A DNA stretch of 64,000 nucleotides from G963704535 sp963704535 (GTDB lineage: Bacteria; Chloroflexota; Chloroflexia; Chloroflexales; Roseiflexaceae), in the NCBI GenBank assembly GCA_963704535.1, contig OY969916.1, forward strand, positions 6,448,001-6,512,000, written 5' to 3'. This document shows positions 1-8,753 of the stretch, one piece after another. How positions within the stretch are numbered: position 1 is the stretch's first letter; each line of letters opens with the position of its first letter. The position numbers were made by a program, and so were the translations under genes. The notes under the pieces were generated by a model that was not told the DNA's origin, made no database searches, and saw only the letters and a program-made list of their open reading frames with translations.

Positions 1-281
1 CTCTCATAGGTGTACTCGGTCAGGAAGATCGCGCTGCCGACGCCGAGCGGCGTGGCGATCAGCAGTGCCACCACGCCCAGCACGATCGTGCCCAGGATCG
101 TCGGCAGGATGCCGCCCTCGCGGCCAAGATCCTCGGGCACCCCGGTCAGAAATTCGATGCTGACCGAGGGCAGCCCGCGTAGCAGCAGAATCCCGATAAT
201 CAGCACCAGCAGGCTCAGCGTCAGCCCGGCCGCCGCCCAGATGCACCCGAATGCGAAACGCTGTGTTCGTTGCTCGGTCAT
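1..281 (-). CDS. pstA: Phosphate ABC transporter permease PstA (partial, N-terminal part)
   Basis: Ninety-three N-terminal residues are visible before the reading frame leaves the left window edge. The translation starts MTEQRTQRFAFG. It has one strong hydrophobic segment (about residues 12-35), then the periplasmic stretch LPSVSIEFLTGVPED, then a second hydrophobic segment with the motif ATPLGVGSAIFLTEY, which is typical of PstA/PstC permeases. PstA and PstC form the membrane channel of the high-affinity phosphate importer. The ATG at 281 overlaps the pstC TGA by four bases (ATGA), so the two are probably translationally coupled. A pstB ATPase gene would be expected further left, outside the window. 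Confidence 0.9.
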   Translation of the reverse strand, partial: MTEQRTQRFAFGCIWAAAGLTLSLLVLIIGILLLRGLPSVSIEFLTGVPEDLGREGGILPTILGTIVLGVVALLIATPLGVGSAIFLTEYTYE

Positions 282-1141
282 GCGCTTCTCCGGCTGAAGG
301 TCGGTCGCCGCACCACGGCGGTCGCGATCCCATTCAGCACCATGATCAGGATAAAGAGCACCACGCCGGTGGCAAACAGGGCCTCGCGGTGCTGGCCGCT
401 GGCGTAGGCCAGCTCAAGCCCGATATTGCTGGTCAGCGTCGTGGCGGAGTCGAGCGGCGAGAACGGGATATCCAGCGCGTTGCCGATCATCATAATCACC
501 GCCATGGTTTCGCCCAGCGCGCGGCCCATGCCCAGGATGACGCCGGCGACGATGCCGGAGCGCGCCGTCGGCAGCACGATCCCGCTGATCACCTGCCAAT
601 GGGTCGCGCCAAGCGCGAAGGCGCCGTTGCGAACCGCTTCCGGAACGGCGCGCATCGCGTCCTCGGAGATCGCGATCACGCTTGGTAGGATCATGATCCC
701 CAGCACTATCGCGCCGGTCAGCACGCTCAGGCCCGGCCCGCCCAGCGCCGAGCGGATCAGCGGCGCCAGGAAGGTCAGCCCGATAAAGCCGTAGATCACC
801 GATGGGATGCCGGCCAGCAGCTGGATGGTCGGGCGCATCAAGGCGGCCAAGCGCGGCGGGGCCAGCTCGACCATGAAGATCGCCACGGCCAGGCCGAGCG
901 GCACGCCCAGCACCAGCGAGCCGAACGTCAACCAGAGCGAGCCAATGATCATCGGGAAGATGCCGAACTGAGGCGGGTTACTGGTCGGCGCCCAGGTGGT
1001 GTTGGTGAGGAATTGCCACAGGCCGACTTTCGCGATCAGCGGCACCCCGGCCTGAAAGATAAAGAACGTGATCAGACCAAGCGTGAGCAGCGCGCCCATG
1101 GCCGTGAGCAGCAGCAGCACGCGGATGGCTCGCTCTCTCAT
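278..1141 (-). CDS. pstC: Phosphate ABC transporter permease PstC
   Basis: This 287-residue inner-membrane permease has about six hydrophobic segments. The cytoplasmic coupling (EAA-type) loop is near residues 175-215: ALGATHWQVISGIVLP followed by GMGRALGETMAV, the family signature. With PstA it forms the phosphate channel fed by PstS. Both ends overlap the neighbours by four bases (ATGA with pstS upstream and pstA downstream), indicating one coupled operon pstS-pstC-pstA. The length is normal for the family. Call based on family motifs read directly from the translation. Confidence 0.95.
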   Translation of the reverse strand: MRERAIRVLLLLTAMGALLTLGLITFFIFQAGVPLIAKVGLWQFLTNTTWAPTSNPPQFGIFPMIIGSLWLTFGSLVLGVPLGLAVAIFMVELAPPRLAALMRPTIQLLAGIPSVIYGFIGLTFLAPLIRSALGGPGLSVLTGAIVLGIMILPSVIAISEDAMRAVPEAVRNGAFALGATHWQVISGIVLPTARSGIVAGVILGMGRALGETMAVIMMIGNALDIPFSPLDSATTLTSNIGLELAYASGQHREALFATGVVLFILIMVLNGIATAVVRRPTFSRRSA

Positions 1142-1986
1142 GGGACTGTTGCTCCTTCTCCGCGCACCAGCCCGCGCTGGGCCAGCTCCTCCTGGCCCTC
1201 CGGGCTCATGACGTACCGGATGAAATCGAGCGCCAGCGGGCTTAACTGCCGGTCCTTCCGCCAGACGAACAGAAACGGTCGCACCAGCTTGTAGCTGTCG
1301 TCTTCGACGTGCGCGGCCGAGGGCTGGACGTTCTCGATCAGGAGCGCCCTGACCGTCTGATCGACGATGCCGAGCGATATATAGCCGATCGCGTCGGGGT
1401 CCTCGGCCACGATCTGGCGGATGGAACCGTTCGAGCCCTGGCGCAGCGCCGATGACGCGATCGGCGTGCCGGCCATCATCAGCTCCTCGAACGCGCTGAA
1501 CGTACCCGACCCGGCCTCGCGGCTGACCAAAATAATCGGCTGGGGTGCGCCGCCGACCTCGTCCCAGGAGCGGATCCCGCGCGAGAAGATCGACTGCACC
1601 TGCTCGCGGCTAAGGTTCGAGATCGGGTTGGACGGGTGGACGATAATCGCCAGCGCATCTCGAGCGATCACAAGCTGATTGAGCAGTTCGGCTTCCTCCG
1701 GCTTTAGCTCACGGGAAGACATACCGATCTCGGCCACGCCGTCCAGGGCCGCGCGGATGCCGGCGCTGGAACCGAGCCCCTGGATGTTGATCGCCGTGCC
1801 CAGGTGCTGGTGCTGGTAGCGCTCGGCCAGGTGCTCGGCGAACGGGGTCACGGAGGTGGAGCCAGTGATAATCAGGCTGTTGCCGGAACCCCCGACGTCA
1901 CAGGCGATGAGGAATGCCAGCCAGAGCAGCAGCGCCAGGCGCAGCCGTCGTGGTGCCCATTTTTTGTTACGCTGCGCGTTGATCAT
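1138..1986 (-). CDS. pstS: Phosphate-binding lipoprotein PstS
   Basis: Periplasmic or cell-surface phosphate-binding protein of the Pst importer, 282 residues. The N-terminus is a lipoprotein signal: basic residues (NKKWAPRRLR), a hydrophobic stretch and the lipobox LIAC with Cys29 as the lipidation site. The mature protein begins with the ligand-loop motif ITGSTSVTPFAE. It later carries VSREAGSGTFSAFEEL, the conserved SREAGSGT phosphate-binding segment. It is the first gene of the pst operon. No good ribosome binding site precedes the ATG, and the leader is AT-rich. Expression under phosphate limitation is usual for the family, but no PHO box was recognised here. Confidence 0.94.
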   Translation of the reverse strand: MINAQRNKKWAPRRLRLALLLWLAFLIACDVGGSGNSLIITGSTSVTPFAEHLAERYQHQHLGTAINIQGLGSSAGIRAALDGVAEIGMSSRELKPEEAELLNQLVIARDALAIIVHPSNPISNLSREQVQSIFSRGIRSWDEVGGAPQPIILVSREAGSGTFSAFEELMMAGTPIASSALRQGSNGSIRQIVAEDPDAIGYISLGIVDQTVRALLIENVQPSAAHVEDDSYKLVRPFLFVWRKDRQLSPLALDFIRYVMSPEGQEELAQRGLVRGEGATVP

Positions 1987-2255
1987 AAAATAATGTTATA
2001 TTAAGCTTTGATTAAAAGCGCGGCCATTATACCATCAAACAAACATTGCTATTTTGTCATCTCAGTGAGGTGAAATCCGCCTTTGAGTGCTTGCAAGCCT
2101 ACACTATCAATGCTATATACAACATAAATCTCTTGGGTGTATCAAGGTCAGGAAGGCCCTGTATGAGTCACCCGCTCGCTGCGAGGTACTTCTAATAGCA
2201 TCCGATACCGATGGCGCAATGAAGCGTCATATCATTGTAGAGATTGGAGTCGCCT
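1987..2255. other. Intergenic spacer between pstS and the Nudix gene
   Basis: About 270 bases without a supported gene, AT-richer than the surroundings. It holds the divergent control regions of pstS (minus) and the Nudix hydrolase (plus). Apart from the pstS -10 box no repeat or structured element was recognised. Confidence 0.5.
2026..2034 (-). promoter_or_regulatory. Extended -10 promoter upstream of pstS
   Basis: On the minus strand the sequence reads TGGTATAAT, a perfect TATAAT preceded by TGN, about 40 bases before the pstS ATG. No convincing -35 box is present. The same TGN-TATAAT arrangement recurs before many genes in this window. Confidence 0.55.
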
Positions 2256-2735
2256 ATGAGCCTCATAAGAAGTGCAATGGAGCACGAGCTGGTTGAGGAG
2301 AATTCTCCAATCGTCGCAGTCGGTGGTGTGGTCTACCGCTGGACGGCGGCTGGTCAGCTTGAGTTGCTGCTGATCAAGAAGCGCGGCGGCTTCTGGACCT
2401 TGCCGAAGGGGCGGGTCAAGCCGGGCGAGGCCGAGCGCGCCGCTGTGTCGCGTGAGGTCAAGGAGGAAACCGGTATCAAAGGGAAGGTCGGGGCGAATGT
2501 CCTCCAGGTGCTTTATACGACCTACAAGGCAGGTCAACCGCGGCTTAAATCCGTGACCTACTACCTCATGCGCGCGGGCAATGGGCGCCTGCGGCCCCAG
2601 GCCAAGGAGCAGATCGAGCGCGTGCGCTGGTTCCCCATCGACGTGGCACTGCGCCGCATTCGGCGCGAGCGGATTCGCTCGATCGTTCGTCAGGCGCAGA
2701 CAATGCTGGAGGCTACGGACGGCAAACCTACCTGA
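2256..2735 (+). CDS. Nudix hydrolase
   Basis: A small (159-residue) single-domain Nudix protein that hydrolyses a nucleoside diphosphate linked to another moiety. The substrate cannot be told from sequence. The Nudix box is complete at about residues 45-67: GRVKPGEAERAAVSREVKEETG fits G-x5-E-x7-REVxEExG, with the metal-binding REVKEE glutamates. A longer reading from a TTG at 2244 exists. I chose ATG 2256 because GGAG lies six bases before it. The domain order (AVGGVVYRW opening strand, then KKRGGFWTLPKG) resembles diadenosine-polyphosphate/NTP-type Nudix enzymes. The gene stands alone, followed by radC on the same strand. Confidence 0.9.
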   Translation: MSLIRSAMEHELVEENSPIVAVGGVVYRWTAAGQLELLLIKKRGGFWTLPKGRVKPGEAERAAVSREVKEETGIKGKVGANVLQVLYTTYKAGQPRLKSVTYYLMRAGNGRLRPQAKEQIERVRWFPIDVALRRIRRERIRSIVRQAQTMLEATDGKPT

Positions 2736-2865
2736 ATGTTTTCACGCCGGCCATCTTCGTTCCTGGTTCCTCCCGTATCAAAAAGGCTCTTACTGGCGGT
2801 AGTAGTTTCGAGCCCGCTGTTGTCGCGGCAGAGAGCTGCGATCGATACGTTGCGTCAGGAAGGTT

Positions 2866-3568
2866 ATGGCCGAGTACCACCTACGAAATCAAAGAACTGC
2901 CGCCCAGCGAGCAGCCGCGCGAACGCCTGCGCGACCACGGCCCCGCCGCCCTCAGCGATGCCGAACTGCTGGCGATCCTGCTGCGCGTGGGAGTCACCGG
3001 CACCAATGTCGTGCAGCTCGCCCAGCAGCTGCTGGTCGAGCGCGGCGGCTGGCCGGGGCTGCTTCGCACCGACTACGCTGATCTGTGCCGCCGGCACGGC
3101 ATTGGCGAGGCCAAGGCGGCAGCCCTCAAGGCGGCCCTTGAGATCGGTCGGCGCCTGCTGCTGATCGAGTACGAGCAGCGCTTCCAGATCAAGAGCCCAT
3201 CCGACGTGGCGCAGTTGCTGATGCTTGAAATGAGCCACCTCGATCAGGAGCAACTGCGCACGGTCCTGCTCGACACCAAGAATCGCGTCCAGGCCATCCC
3301 GACGGTCTATGTCGGCTCGCTCAACTCATCCTTGATCCGCGTGGGCGAGATCTTTAAGGAGGCACTCAAGCGCAACAGCGCGGCGCTGATCGTCGTCCAC
3401 AATCACCCCTCCGGCGACCCGACCCCCAGCCCTGATGATGTGCTGGTCACGCGCGAGATCGTCCTAGCCGGGAACTTGCTCGATGTCGAAGTGCTTGACC
3501 ACCTGGTGATCGGGCAAGGGCGCTTCGTCAGCATGCGCGAGCGCGGGCTGGGGTTCACGAAGCCGTAA
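2866..3568 (+). CDS. radC: DNA repair protein RadC (JAMM/MPN domain), with apparent frameshift near its start
   Basis: RadC-family protein with an N-terminal helix-hairpin-helix region and a C-terminal MPN domain. The JAMM metal motif is intact: VVHNHPSGDPTPSPDD (HxH...D). The uninterrupted frame has no ATG; its first usable codon is GTG 2987, inside the conserved LLRVGVTG segment. The same frame continues upstream as TYEIKELPPSEQPRERLRDHG, which is the usual RadC N-terminus. An ATG at 2866, with AGGAAGG just before it, reads MAEY in another frame. Removing one C around 2877-2881 joins them as MAEYTYEIKELPPSEQ. I read this as one gene with a one-base insertion (real, or a sequencing error). 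If uncorrected, only residues from 2987 would be made. Confidence 0.85.
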
Positions 3569-3585
3569 GGTCGAGCATCTGCATC

Positions 3586-3629
3586 AATGAAGAAAGAGCA
3601 GGCCAGAAATGGCCTGCTCTTTCTTCATT
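3586..3629. terminator. Perfect 20-bp hairpin after radC
   Basis: Arms 3586-3605 and 3610-3629 are exact inverse complements (GAAGAAAGAGCAGGCCA core) around a GAAA tetraloop. This is a strong terminator-like structure 17 bases after the radC stop. It is followed by ATTAAATAAC rather than a long T-run. Confidence 0.7.
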
Positions 3630-3636
3630 AAATAAC

Positions 3637-3712
3637 GTACTTCACCCATTTTTATCGACGATTTTTCGCCCAGCCGGGCGAAAAATCGTCGATAAAAGGA
3701 AGAAAAAGTACC
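3637..3712 (+). repeat. 75-bp hairpin element, copy 1
   Basis: Starts GTACTTCACCCATTTT and ends GGAAGAAAAAGTACC. Between them lies a perfect 21-bp inverted repeat (3651-3671 with 3676-3696) around AGCC. A second copy lies at 63003-63077 in the opposite orientation. Its outer ends and the CGCCC/GGGCG stem tip are the same, but the outer stem differs in both arms. It sits between the radC hairpin and the 3' end of the convergent cellulase gene, so it may also end transcription. Confidence 0.75.
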
Positions 3713-3767
3713 GTTCTACCGAAGGCCAAAACCGCGTTTGGTAGATGACCGCTGAGTCAGCCGGCGG

Positions 3768-5042
3768 CTACTGGAGCGGCGGGTTGGCCAAGTGCGCCAG
3801 TTCGAGCGCCTGCTCAGGGAACCAGGCACCCGCCGGCGGATCGACCTGGCCCCACTCCGGGTCCACCGTGCCCGTCGGGCCAAGGCCGCGGCTGCACTGA
3901 CCATCCGACTCACCCGGGACCTTGATCCAGACGTAGGCGTCGGCCAGCGGATGGGCGGTGTTGGTCGTCGGGCGGGCACCCACACCCCGATCCGGTGGGT
4001 TGCACCAGTCCTGCGGGTCCGGGTAGACGCCGGCCGGCGGCGTCCAGGGACCCTGGCCGTTGCGGCTGGTGTCGATGATGAAGTGCGGCATGGCGTTCCA
4101 ATCACGGACGAGACCCGTGTCCGCGAAGGCTTGGTCGTATGTCGCGTCGGTCAGATGCCAGGTGCTGAAGTCATTGGGGTTGGCCGGGTAGTACTGGCTG
4201 CCGCACCAGCCGCGCTGGAACCAACTGTTCTGGTCAAGGTAGATGCACTGCCCGATCCACGAGCCGTACTTCAGCAGTCGGTCGGTCCAGCGGTAGTTCG
4301 AGGCGTTGATAAAGAACCCGTCGGCCCTGGTGACACCGGCCTTGATCAGGCGATCGGTAATATCGCCGACGCCCAACCACCCATCGTGCGTGCCGTCGAG
4401 GTAGACCGACGTGTTCGCCAGTGCCGTCAGTTGGTCGACGGCGTAGTTGAGCATCTCGAAGCGCTCGGCGGCAGCCGTATCAGGGTCGGCCTCGGCCGGC
4501 CGGCACCACTCAAGCTGACCGTTGATGCTGGTGTACCACGGAATGATGCCGAGGCCATCGGGCTCGACGGCGAAGATCGCCTCACGGTCGCCGACGCCGC
4601 GCACCACGCCGTCGATCCATGCCTTGTACTCCGCGACGGAGGTCGCACCACCTGCGGAGTACTGCGCGCAGTCACGGAAGGGGATGTTGTAGATCACGAA
4701 GATCGGGACGGTCTGCTTGCCGGCTGCCAGGTGGCTGATCCGGCGGATCTGCTGCTCCGCATCCTTGGGTGAGCCGCCCGTCACCCAGACCGCCGTAGGG
4801 GTGTTGATGATGGCGCGGATGAGCGCCGCGTCGCCCTTGTGGCCCTGCGCCGTCAGCTCTGCGATCTGCTCGATCGCGTCGTGGTTCGGCTTCGGGACAT
4901 AGAACTGGGTGCCGGGATCGAGGCTCTGACCACCACTGGGCTGCGCTCCTCCCGAAGCGAGCGCCGGCGCGGCCAGGGCGATCAGTGTCGCCAGAAGGGC
5001 GCTAACAACAAACAGGTGTCTCAGCTTTCTGTGGTTTGCCAT
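3768..5042 (-). CDS. Secreted glycoside hydrolase family 6 cellulase (endoglucanase/cellobiohydrolase)
   Basis: Hydrolyses beta-1,4-glucan with inversion. It is 424 residues long, with a clear Sec signal peptide (residues 1-29, cut near ALA-SGG). Both family-6 signatures are present: IYNIPFRDCAQYSAGG (Asp124 of RDC) and FAVEPDGLG (about residues 158-165, whose Asp is the proton donor in the family). DTSRNGQGPW and WIKVPGESDGQC, conserved in GH6, are also found. There is no carbohydrate-binding module or linker, so it is a catalytic domain only. Several Cys pairs suggest disulfides in the exported enzyme. It ends beside the 75-bp hairpin element, convergent with radC. Endo- versus exo-action cannot be decided from sequence. 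Confidence 0.93.
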   Translation of the reverse strand: MANHRKLRHLFVVSALLATLIALAAPALASGGAQPSGGQSLDPGTQFYVPKPNHDAIEQIAELTAQGHKGDAALIRAIINTPTAVWVTGGSPKDAEQQIRRISHLAAGKQTVPIFVIYNIPFRDCAQYSAGGATSVAEYKAWIDGVVRGVGDREAIFAVEPDGLGIIPWYTSINGQLEWCRPAEADPDTAAAERFEMLNYAVDQLTALANTSVYLDGTHDGWLGVGDITDRLIKAGVTRADGFFINASNYRWTDRLLKYGSWIGQCIYLDQNSWFQRGWCGSQYYPANPNDFSTWHLTDATYDQAFADTGLVRDWNAMPHFIIDTSRNGQGPWTPPAGVYPDPQDWCNPPDRGVGARPTTNTAHPLADAYVWIKVPGESDGQCSRGLGPTGTVDPEWGQVDPPAGAWFPEQALELAHLANPPLQ

Positions 5043-5186
5043 TTCCTTTGCCTTTCGTCTCTTTATCTCTTGCCTTCACGCCGATTTTACCAGTGGAAGA
5101 TCAAAGGATTCATCAAAAAACTGTTGTGTTTTGTGGAAAAAGGTCCTGTCCCCGATCAAATCAACATTACGGGAATCAGAAAATGT

Positions 5187-5250
5187 AAAGCGTCCCGGCG
5201 TGAAACGTGATGCGTGAGGGTCCTTCACGTTTCACGTTTCACGCGCTTTG
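5187..5250. repeat. Heptamer hairpin (CGTGAAA / TTCACGT words)
   Basis: The left arm is three tandem seven-base words (CGTGAAA, CGTGATG, CGTGAGG). The right arm is TTCACGT, TTCACGT, TTCACGC. The arms pair over about 19 bases with two mismatches, and AAAGCG/CGCTTT closes the outside. It lies between two minus-strand genes. Confidence 0.75.
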
Positions 5251-5274
5251 GGATGAAGAAGAAGTTCCGAGTCC

Positions 5275-6512
5275 CTACTTGAGTGGGCGCTGCTCGTCCA
5301 GCGGGATGCGAACCTCGACCTGAGTGCCGGCGCCTGGGCAACTACGGATCTGCATCGTGCCGTTGAGCAGGTGCGCGCGCTCCCGCATCCCGATCAGCCC
5401 GAAGCCATGCTCCTGGGCGCGTGCGCCAGGAGCAAGCGCGGTCTCCTCGCCTTCCGCCCGCCAGCCTTCCGCCGCGAACCCGCGCCCGTCGTCGGCGATC
5501 GTGAGCTGGACCTGCCCCGCCTCCAGCCGCAGATCGATCTGGATCGCACCCGCTTCGGCGTGGTGGCGCACATTGGACAGCGCCTCCTGCACGATGCGGT
5601 ACAGCGCTTCCTCGCTGCGGGCCGGCAGCCGCGAGCTGCCCAGCGCCAGGTTTGTCGTCACCGTGATGCCGGTCTCCCTGGCGAAACGGTCGCTGAGCGT
5701 CTCCAGCGCCACCGGCAGCGACTGGCGCTCCAGCGGCCCGGACCGCAGGTCCAGCACCGAGCGGCGCGCCTCGGCTAGGCTCTCACGGGTCTGGTCGAGC
5801 GCCTGGCGTATGCGCGCCCGCGCCCGCTCGGGAGCCAGATCGAGCAGGGCGTCGGCCGCCTCAAGCTGGAGCGCGATCCCGGTCAGTTCCTGGGCCAGCG
5901 TGTCGTGGACCTCGCGGGCCAGCCGGTTGCGCTCCTCGACCAGCGCGATGCGTGTGGCCTGGTCGGCCAGTTCGTCCGCTCGATCGCGGTGGCAAGCTGG
6001 TAGCCGACCGCCGAGAGGATCTGGAGGTCCTGCGGCGTGAACGTGTCCCACTGTGACGTGGCGACATTCATAATGCCGAGCAGGCGATCACCTTTCACCA
6101 AGGGCACGCTGGCGTGGTAGGCCAGGTCGCCCCGGTCGCCAGCGGCGCCGCCCAGCCGGCTACACTCGACCACCTGCGCCGAGGAGCCAAGCTGGCCGGC
6201 CCGCGCGAGTTTCTGGCAGGTACACTCGCCGGCCCAGGCCGCGCCAGGGTGGGCCAGCGCCGGCGGCAGGTTGTGGCACGCCGCGACGTCGAAGGAATCG
6301 CGCTCGTCGAGCAGAAACAGCCAGCCGGTATGCAGATCGAGCAGCTCGATCACCGGCGGCAGCGTGCTTGCGACAATCTGGTGCTGGCTCACGCCCTTGT
6401 TGAGCGTCTCAGCGATCTCTTTCAGCGTCGCCAGCTCGCGGTTGCGGCGCCGCAGCATGTCGGCGTCGGCGTCGCGTGGGGTGGTTCGCCGCTGGCGCGG
6501 TTGGTCGTCCAT
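5275..6512 (-). pseudogene. NarL-family GAF sensor histidine kinase, split by one frameshift
   Basis: A cytoplasmic two-component sensor broken into two frames. The first frame (6512 to about 5979) gives a short coiled-coil start (LRRRNRELATLKEIAETLNKG) and a GAF domain ending SAVGYQLATAIER. The second frame (about 5977 to 5275) resumes with DELADQATRIALVEERNRLAREVHDTLAQEL, the HisKA_3 dimerisation helix with phospho-acceptor His (REVHDT). It then has the ATPase domain with N-box EALSNVRHHAEA, G1 IADDGRGF and G2 HGFGLIGMRERA. Adding one G at about 5977-5980 would restore a kinase of about 412 residues. All motifs are intact, so this is a recent mutation or sequence error. A possible partner is the NarL-type regulator at 50618, the only one in the window. 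Confidence 0.85.
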
Positions 6513-6650
6513 AGCCTTTTTCTCGCGTATCTCGAAGCCGGCCGCTCGATGATCGGGGCTTTAGAATGCCGGGGAGGGTCGAACACCATAGTGTCTTGCG
6601 CCGCCCATTGTACCACGCGTGGAAAACAGAAGTGGAGGTGATCGCCAACA

Positions 6651-6701
6651 ATCGGAAGGGGAGTAAAGCGGGCCATCGGCCCGCTTCACTCCCCTTCCGA
6701 T
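6651..6701. terminator. Long hairpin between the two histidine kinase genes
   Basis: Arms ATCGGAAGGGGAG...GCGGGCC and GGCCCGC...CTCCCCTTCCGAT pair over 24 bases with one mismatch around an ATC loop. It lies 48 bases past the stop of the downstream kinase gene (minus strand). No U-tract follows on either strand, so rho-independent action is only likely. Confidence 0.55.
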
Positions 6702-6748
6702 CAACATTCTATCTGCGTGGAAAAACTGTTGGTTTATTTAGAGTTGTA

Positions 6749-8443
6749 CTAGCCGTGCCTGTGCCCTTCGCGTGGCCTCGCGCGGCTTCGCGGGCTGGTA
6801 GATGCGACCGGCGCGCGGGCCACCGGCAGGCTGAACCAGAAGGTGCTGCCGCTGTTGGTGCTCTCGACGCCGATCGCGCCGCCATGCTCTTCGACGATCC
6901 GCTTGACGATCGCCAACCCTAGCCCAGTCCCCTCCATATTGACATTCCTCGCGCTGCTGGAGCGGAAGAATGGGTCGAAGATGTGCGGCAGCTCCTGTGG
7001 GTGGATGCCCATGCCCGTATCTCGCACCCGCGTCATCACCTCGCCGCCGATGACCTCTGAGTGCAGCCAGACCGTTCCGCCGCGCGAGGTGTAGGTCAGC
7101 GCGTTCGACAGCAGGTTATCGATGATCTGGCGTAGCCGGCTTTCGTCACCCCACACCGGCGGCAGATCATGCGACGGCTGCGCGACGACCTTGATCTGCT
7201 TCTCTTCGGCCAGCAGGTGGTAGCTATCGACCGCCGTGGCGACAAGGGCGTTGAGCCGGCACTGCTGCATCTCAACGTCGACTTTCGCCTCGATCCGCCC
7301 CAGATCGAGCAGATTGGTGATCAGCGCCGTCAGCCGGCGCAGCGAGCGGATGATTTTGGCGACATACTCGTCCTGCTCCTCGTTCAGCGAGCCGGCCATC
7401 TGGAGCAGCTCCACATACCCATTGATGATGTTCAGCGGTGACTTCAGATCGTGCGAGACGGTCGCGACAAACTGGCTCTTCATCTGGTCGAGCCGCTTGA
7501 AGTAGGTAACATCTTTCAGCAGCGTCACATAGCCCTGGACCGGGCCGCCGAAGGTCTTGAGCGGCGCGATACTGACGTGAAACACCCGGCCATCGGCCAG
7601 CGCCAGCTCGCCCTCCTGCTCACCCCGCCGCGACCGCGCCTGCTGCACCAGTGCCACCAGCGGCTCCGGCACCTCGGTATGGTGGAGCAGATGACCAATC
7701 AGCAGATCAGGATGGATGCCCAGGACCATCTCCACCGCTGGATTGCCGATCTGCACCATGCCTTGTGCATCGATTACCAGCACCGCATCGCTGGCCGAGT
7801 CGAGCACTGCGGCCAGCGTGCGCCGTTCAGCCGCGACCAGGTCGTAGGCCCGGCGCAGCGTGGTGTGGCGCTGCTCAAGCGTCGCCTCTCGTGCCCGCAG
7901 GTCGGCCGCGAACGCGACTTGCTCTAGCGCCAGCGTGACCTGGCGCCCCAGCAGTTCAAGCAATATGATCGTGTGCTGGTCGAGTCCATTGGTCGCGGCC
8001 ACGTAGAACATGAGCGCGCCCAGCCAGTGCTCCCCCACTACCAGTGGCACGATCAGCGCCGGCACATCGCCGCCATCACGCGCGAGGGCCTGGAGCGCGG
8101 CGAGCCGTTCATCTAGGGGTGTGTCTCTGGCCAGGAGCACGTGCTGCCGTAGTGCGGTGTCATATGCCGCGTTGCTGCCATCCGGCGCGGACAGCGCCGA
8201 TTGGAGCGAGTCGAGGATTTTCTGAGGTATTCCTGCGGCGGCAAGCTGGACTTCTGTGCCATTGGTCGCGCGCAACGCCATCACGCTGATGCCCTGCTCG
8301 TAGACCCAATCGACGGCATCTTGCAGGATAACTTGCTGGTCCGAGGAGCGGCACAACCGGAGGGCCAGCTCCTGCAAGGCATAGAGCTGCGCACCGATCC
8401 CCGGCTCCGGCGGAAGTCGTAGGTCTGGAATCCGCGGTTGCAT
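6749..8443 (-). CDS. GAF-PAS sensor histidine kinase
   Basis: A 564-residue soluble sensor kinase. It has an N-terminal GAF-like domain (about residues 15-190), a coiled coil, and a PAS domain (about 215-320: LDSASDAVLVIDAQGMVQIGNPAVEMVLG). The HisKA domain has the phospho-acceptor His at about 331 (ATVSHDLKSPLNIINGY). The ATPase domain has N-box RQIIDNLLSNALTY, G1 RDTGMGI and G2 GTGLGLAIVKRI. The frame is open up to 8704. I start at ATG 8443 because a near-consensus promoter lies between the two points and the upstream frame crosses a repeat. There is no transmembrane segment, so signals are intracellular. No response regulator is adjacent. Confidence 0.88.
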   Translation of the reverse strand: MQPRIPDLRLPPEPGIGAQLYALQELALRLCRSSDQQVILQDAVDWVYEQGISVMALRATNGTEVQLAAAGIPQKILDSLQSALSAPDGSNAAYDTALRQHVLLARDTPLDERLAALQALARDGGDVPALIVPLVVGEHWLGALMFYVAATNGLDQHTIILLELLGRQVTLALEQVAFAADLRAREATLEQRHTTLRRAYDLVAAERRTLAAVLDSASDAVLVIDAQGMVQIGNPAVEMVLGIHPDLLIGHLLHHTEVPEPLVALVQQARSRRGEQEGELALADGRVFHVSIAPLKTFGGPVQGYVTLLKDVTYFKRLDQMKSQFVATVSHDLKSPLNIINGYVELLQMAGSLNEEQDEYVAKIIRSLRRLTALITNLLDLGRIEAKVDVEMQQCRLNALVATAVDSYHLLAEEKQIKVVAQPSHDLPPVWGDESRLRQIIDNLLSNALTYTSRGGTVWLHSEVIGGEVMTRVRDTGMGIHPQELPHIFDPFFRSSSARNVNMEGTGLGLAIVKRIVEEHGGAIGVESTNSGSTFWFSLPVARAPVASTSPRSRARPREGHRHG

Positions 8444-8473
8444 CGTGCGTCCGTCTGGTAATATAAGTACTGT

Positions 8474-8502
8474 ATCATACTCCCTGAAACGCCCGCCGTC
8501 AA
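8474..8502 (-). promoter_or_regulatory. Sigma-70-type promoter of the GAF-PAS kinase
   Basis: On the minus strand TTGACG (8502-8497), a 17-base spacer and TATGAT (8479-8474), about 30 bases before the ATG at 8443. This is the cleanest two-box promoter seen in the window and supports the chosen start. Confidence 0.65.
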
Positions 8503-8525
8503 TGATTTGAGTGATCAAATTCATA

Positions 8526-8588
8526 GAAAGGGTGGGCTTGGGGAGGTGGGTACCCTCTGGGTGCCTCCCCAAAACCCCTCCCCTCCAC
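8526..8588. repeat. GC-rich palindromic repeat core (TGGGGAGG / CCTCCCCA)
   Basis: GGGCTTGGGGAGG...CCTCCCCAAAACCCC inverted repeat, similar to the core of the element at 24585-24671. It lies upstream of the GAF-PAS kinase gene. The outer ends are not recognisable. Confidence 0.45.
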
Positions 8589-8753
8589 AGATTTTTGGTC
8601 ACGCTCCAATGATTTACAAGCACGAGTAGATAAGGTAAGATGAAAGCCGTAATTTTGTCGTTTAAACTCGTAGGTGGTAACTGGAACCTTCCCACCATGT
8701 CCATACGTCTTTGTTTACAACGCCGTTATTCCGCGTAAAGGCTGGTGATATCC

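Noticed and set aside
3651..3696. Ordinary rho-independent terminator for the cellulase gene
   Set aside because: It may act as one, but the same outer ends recur at 63003 in reverse with a different stem, so it is better described as a repeated element.
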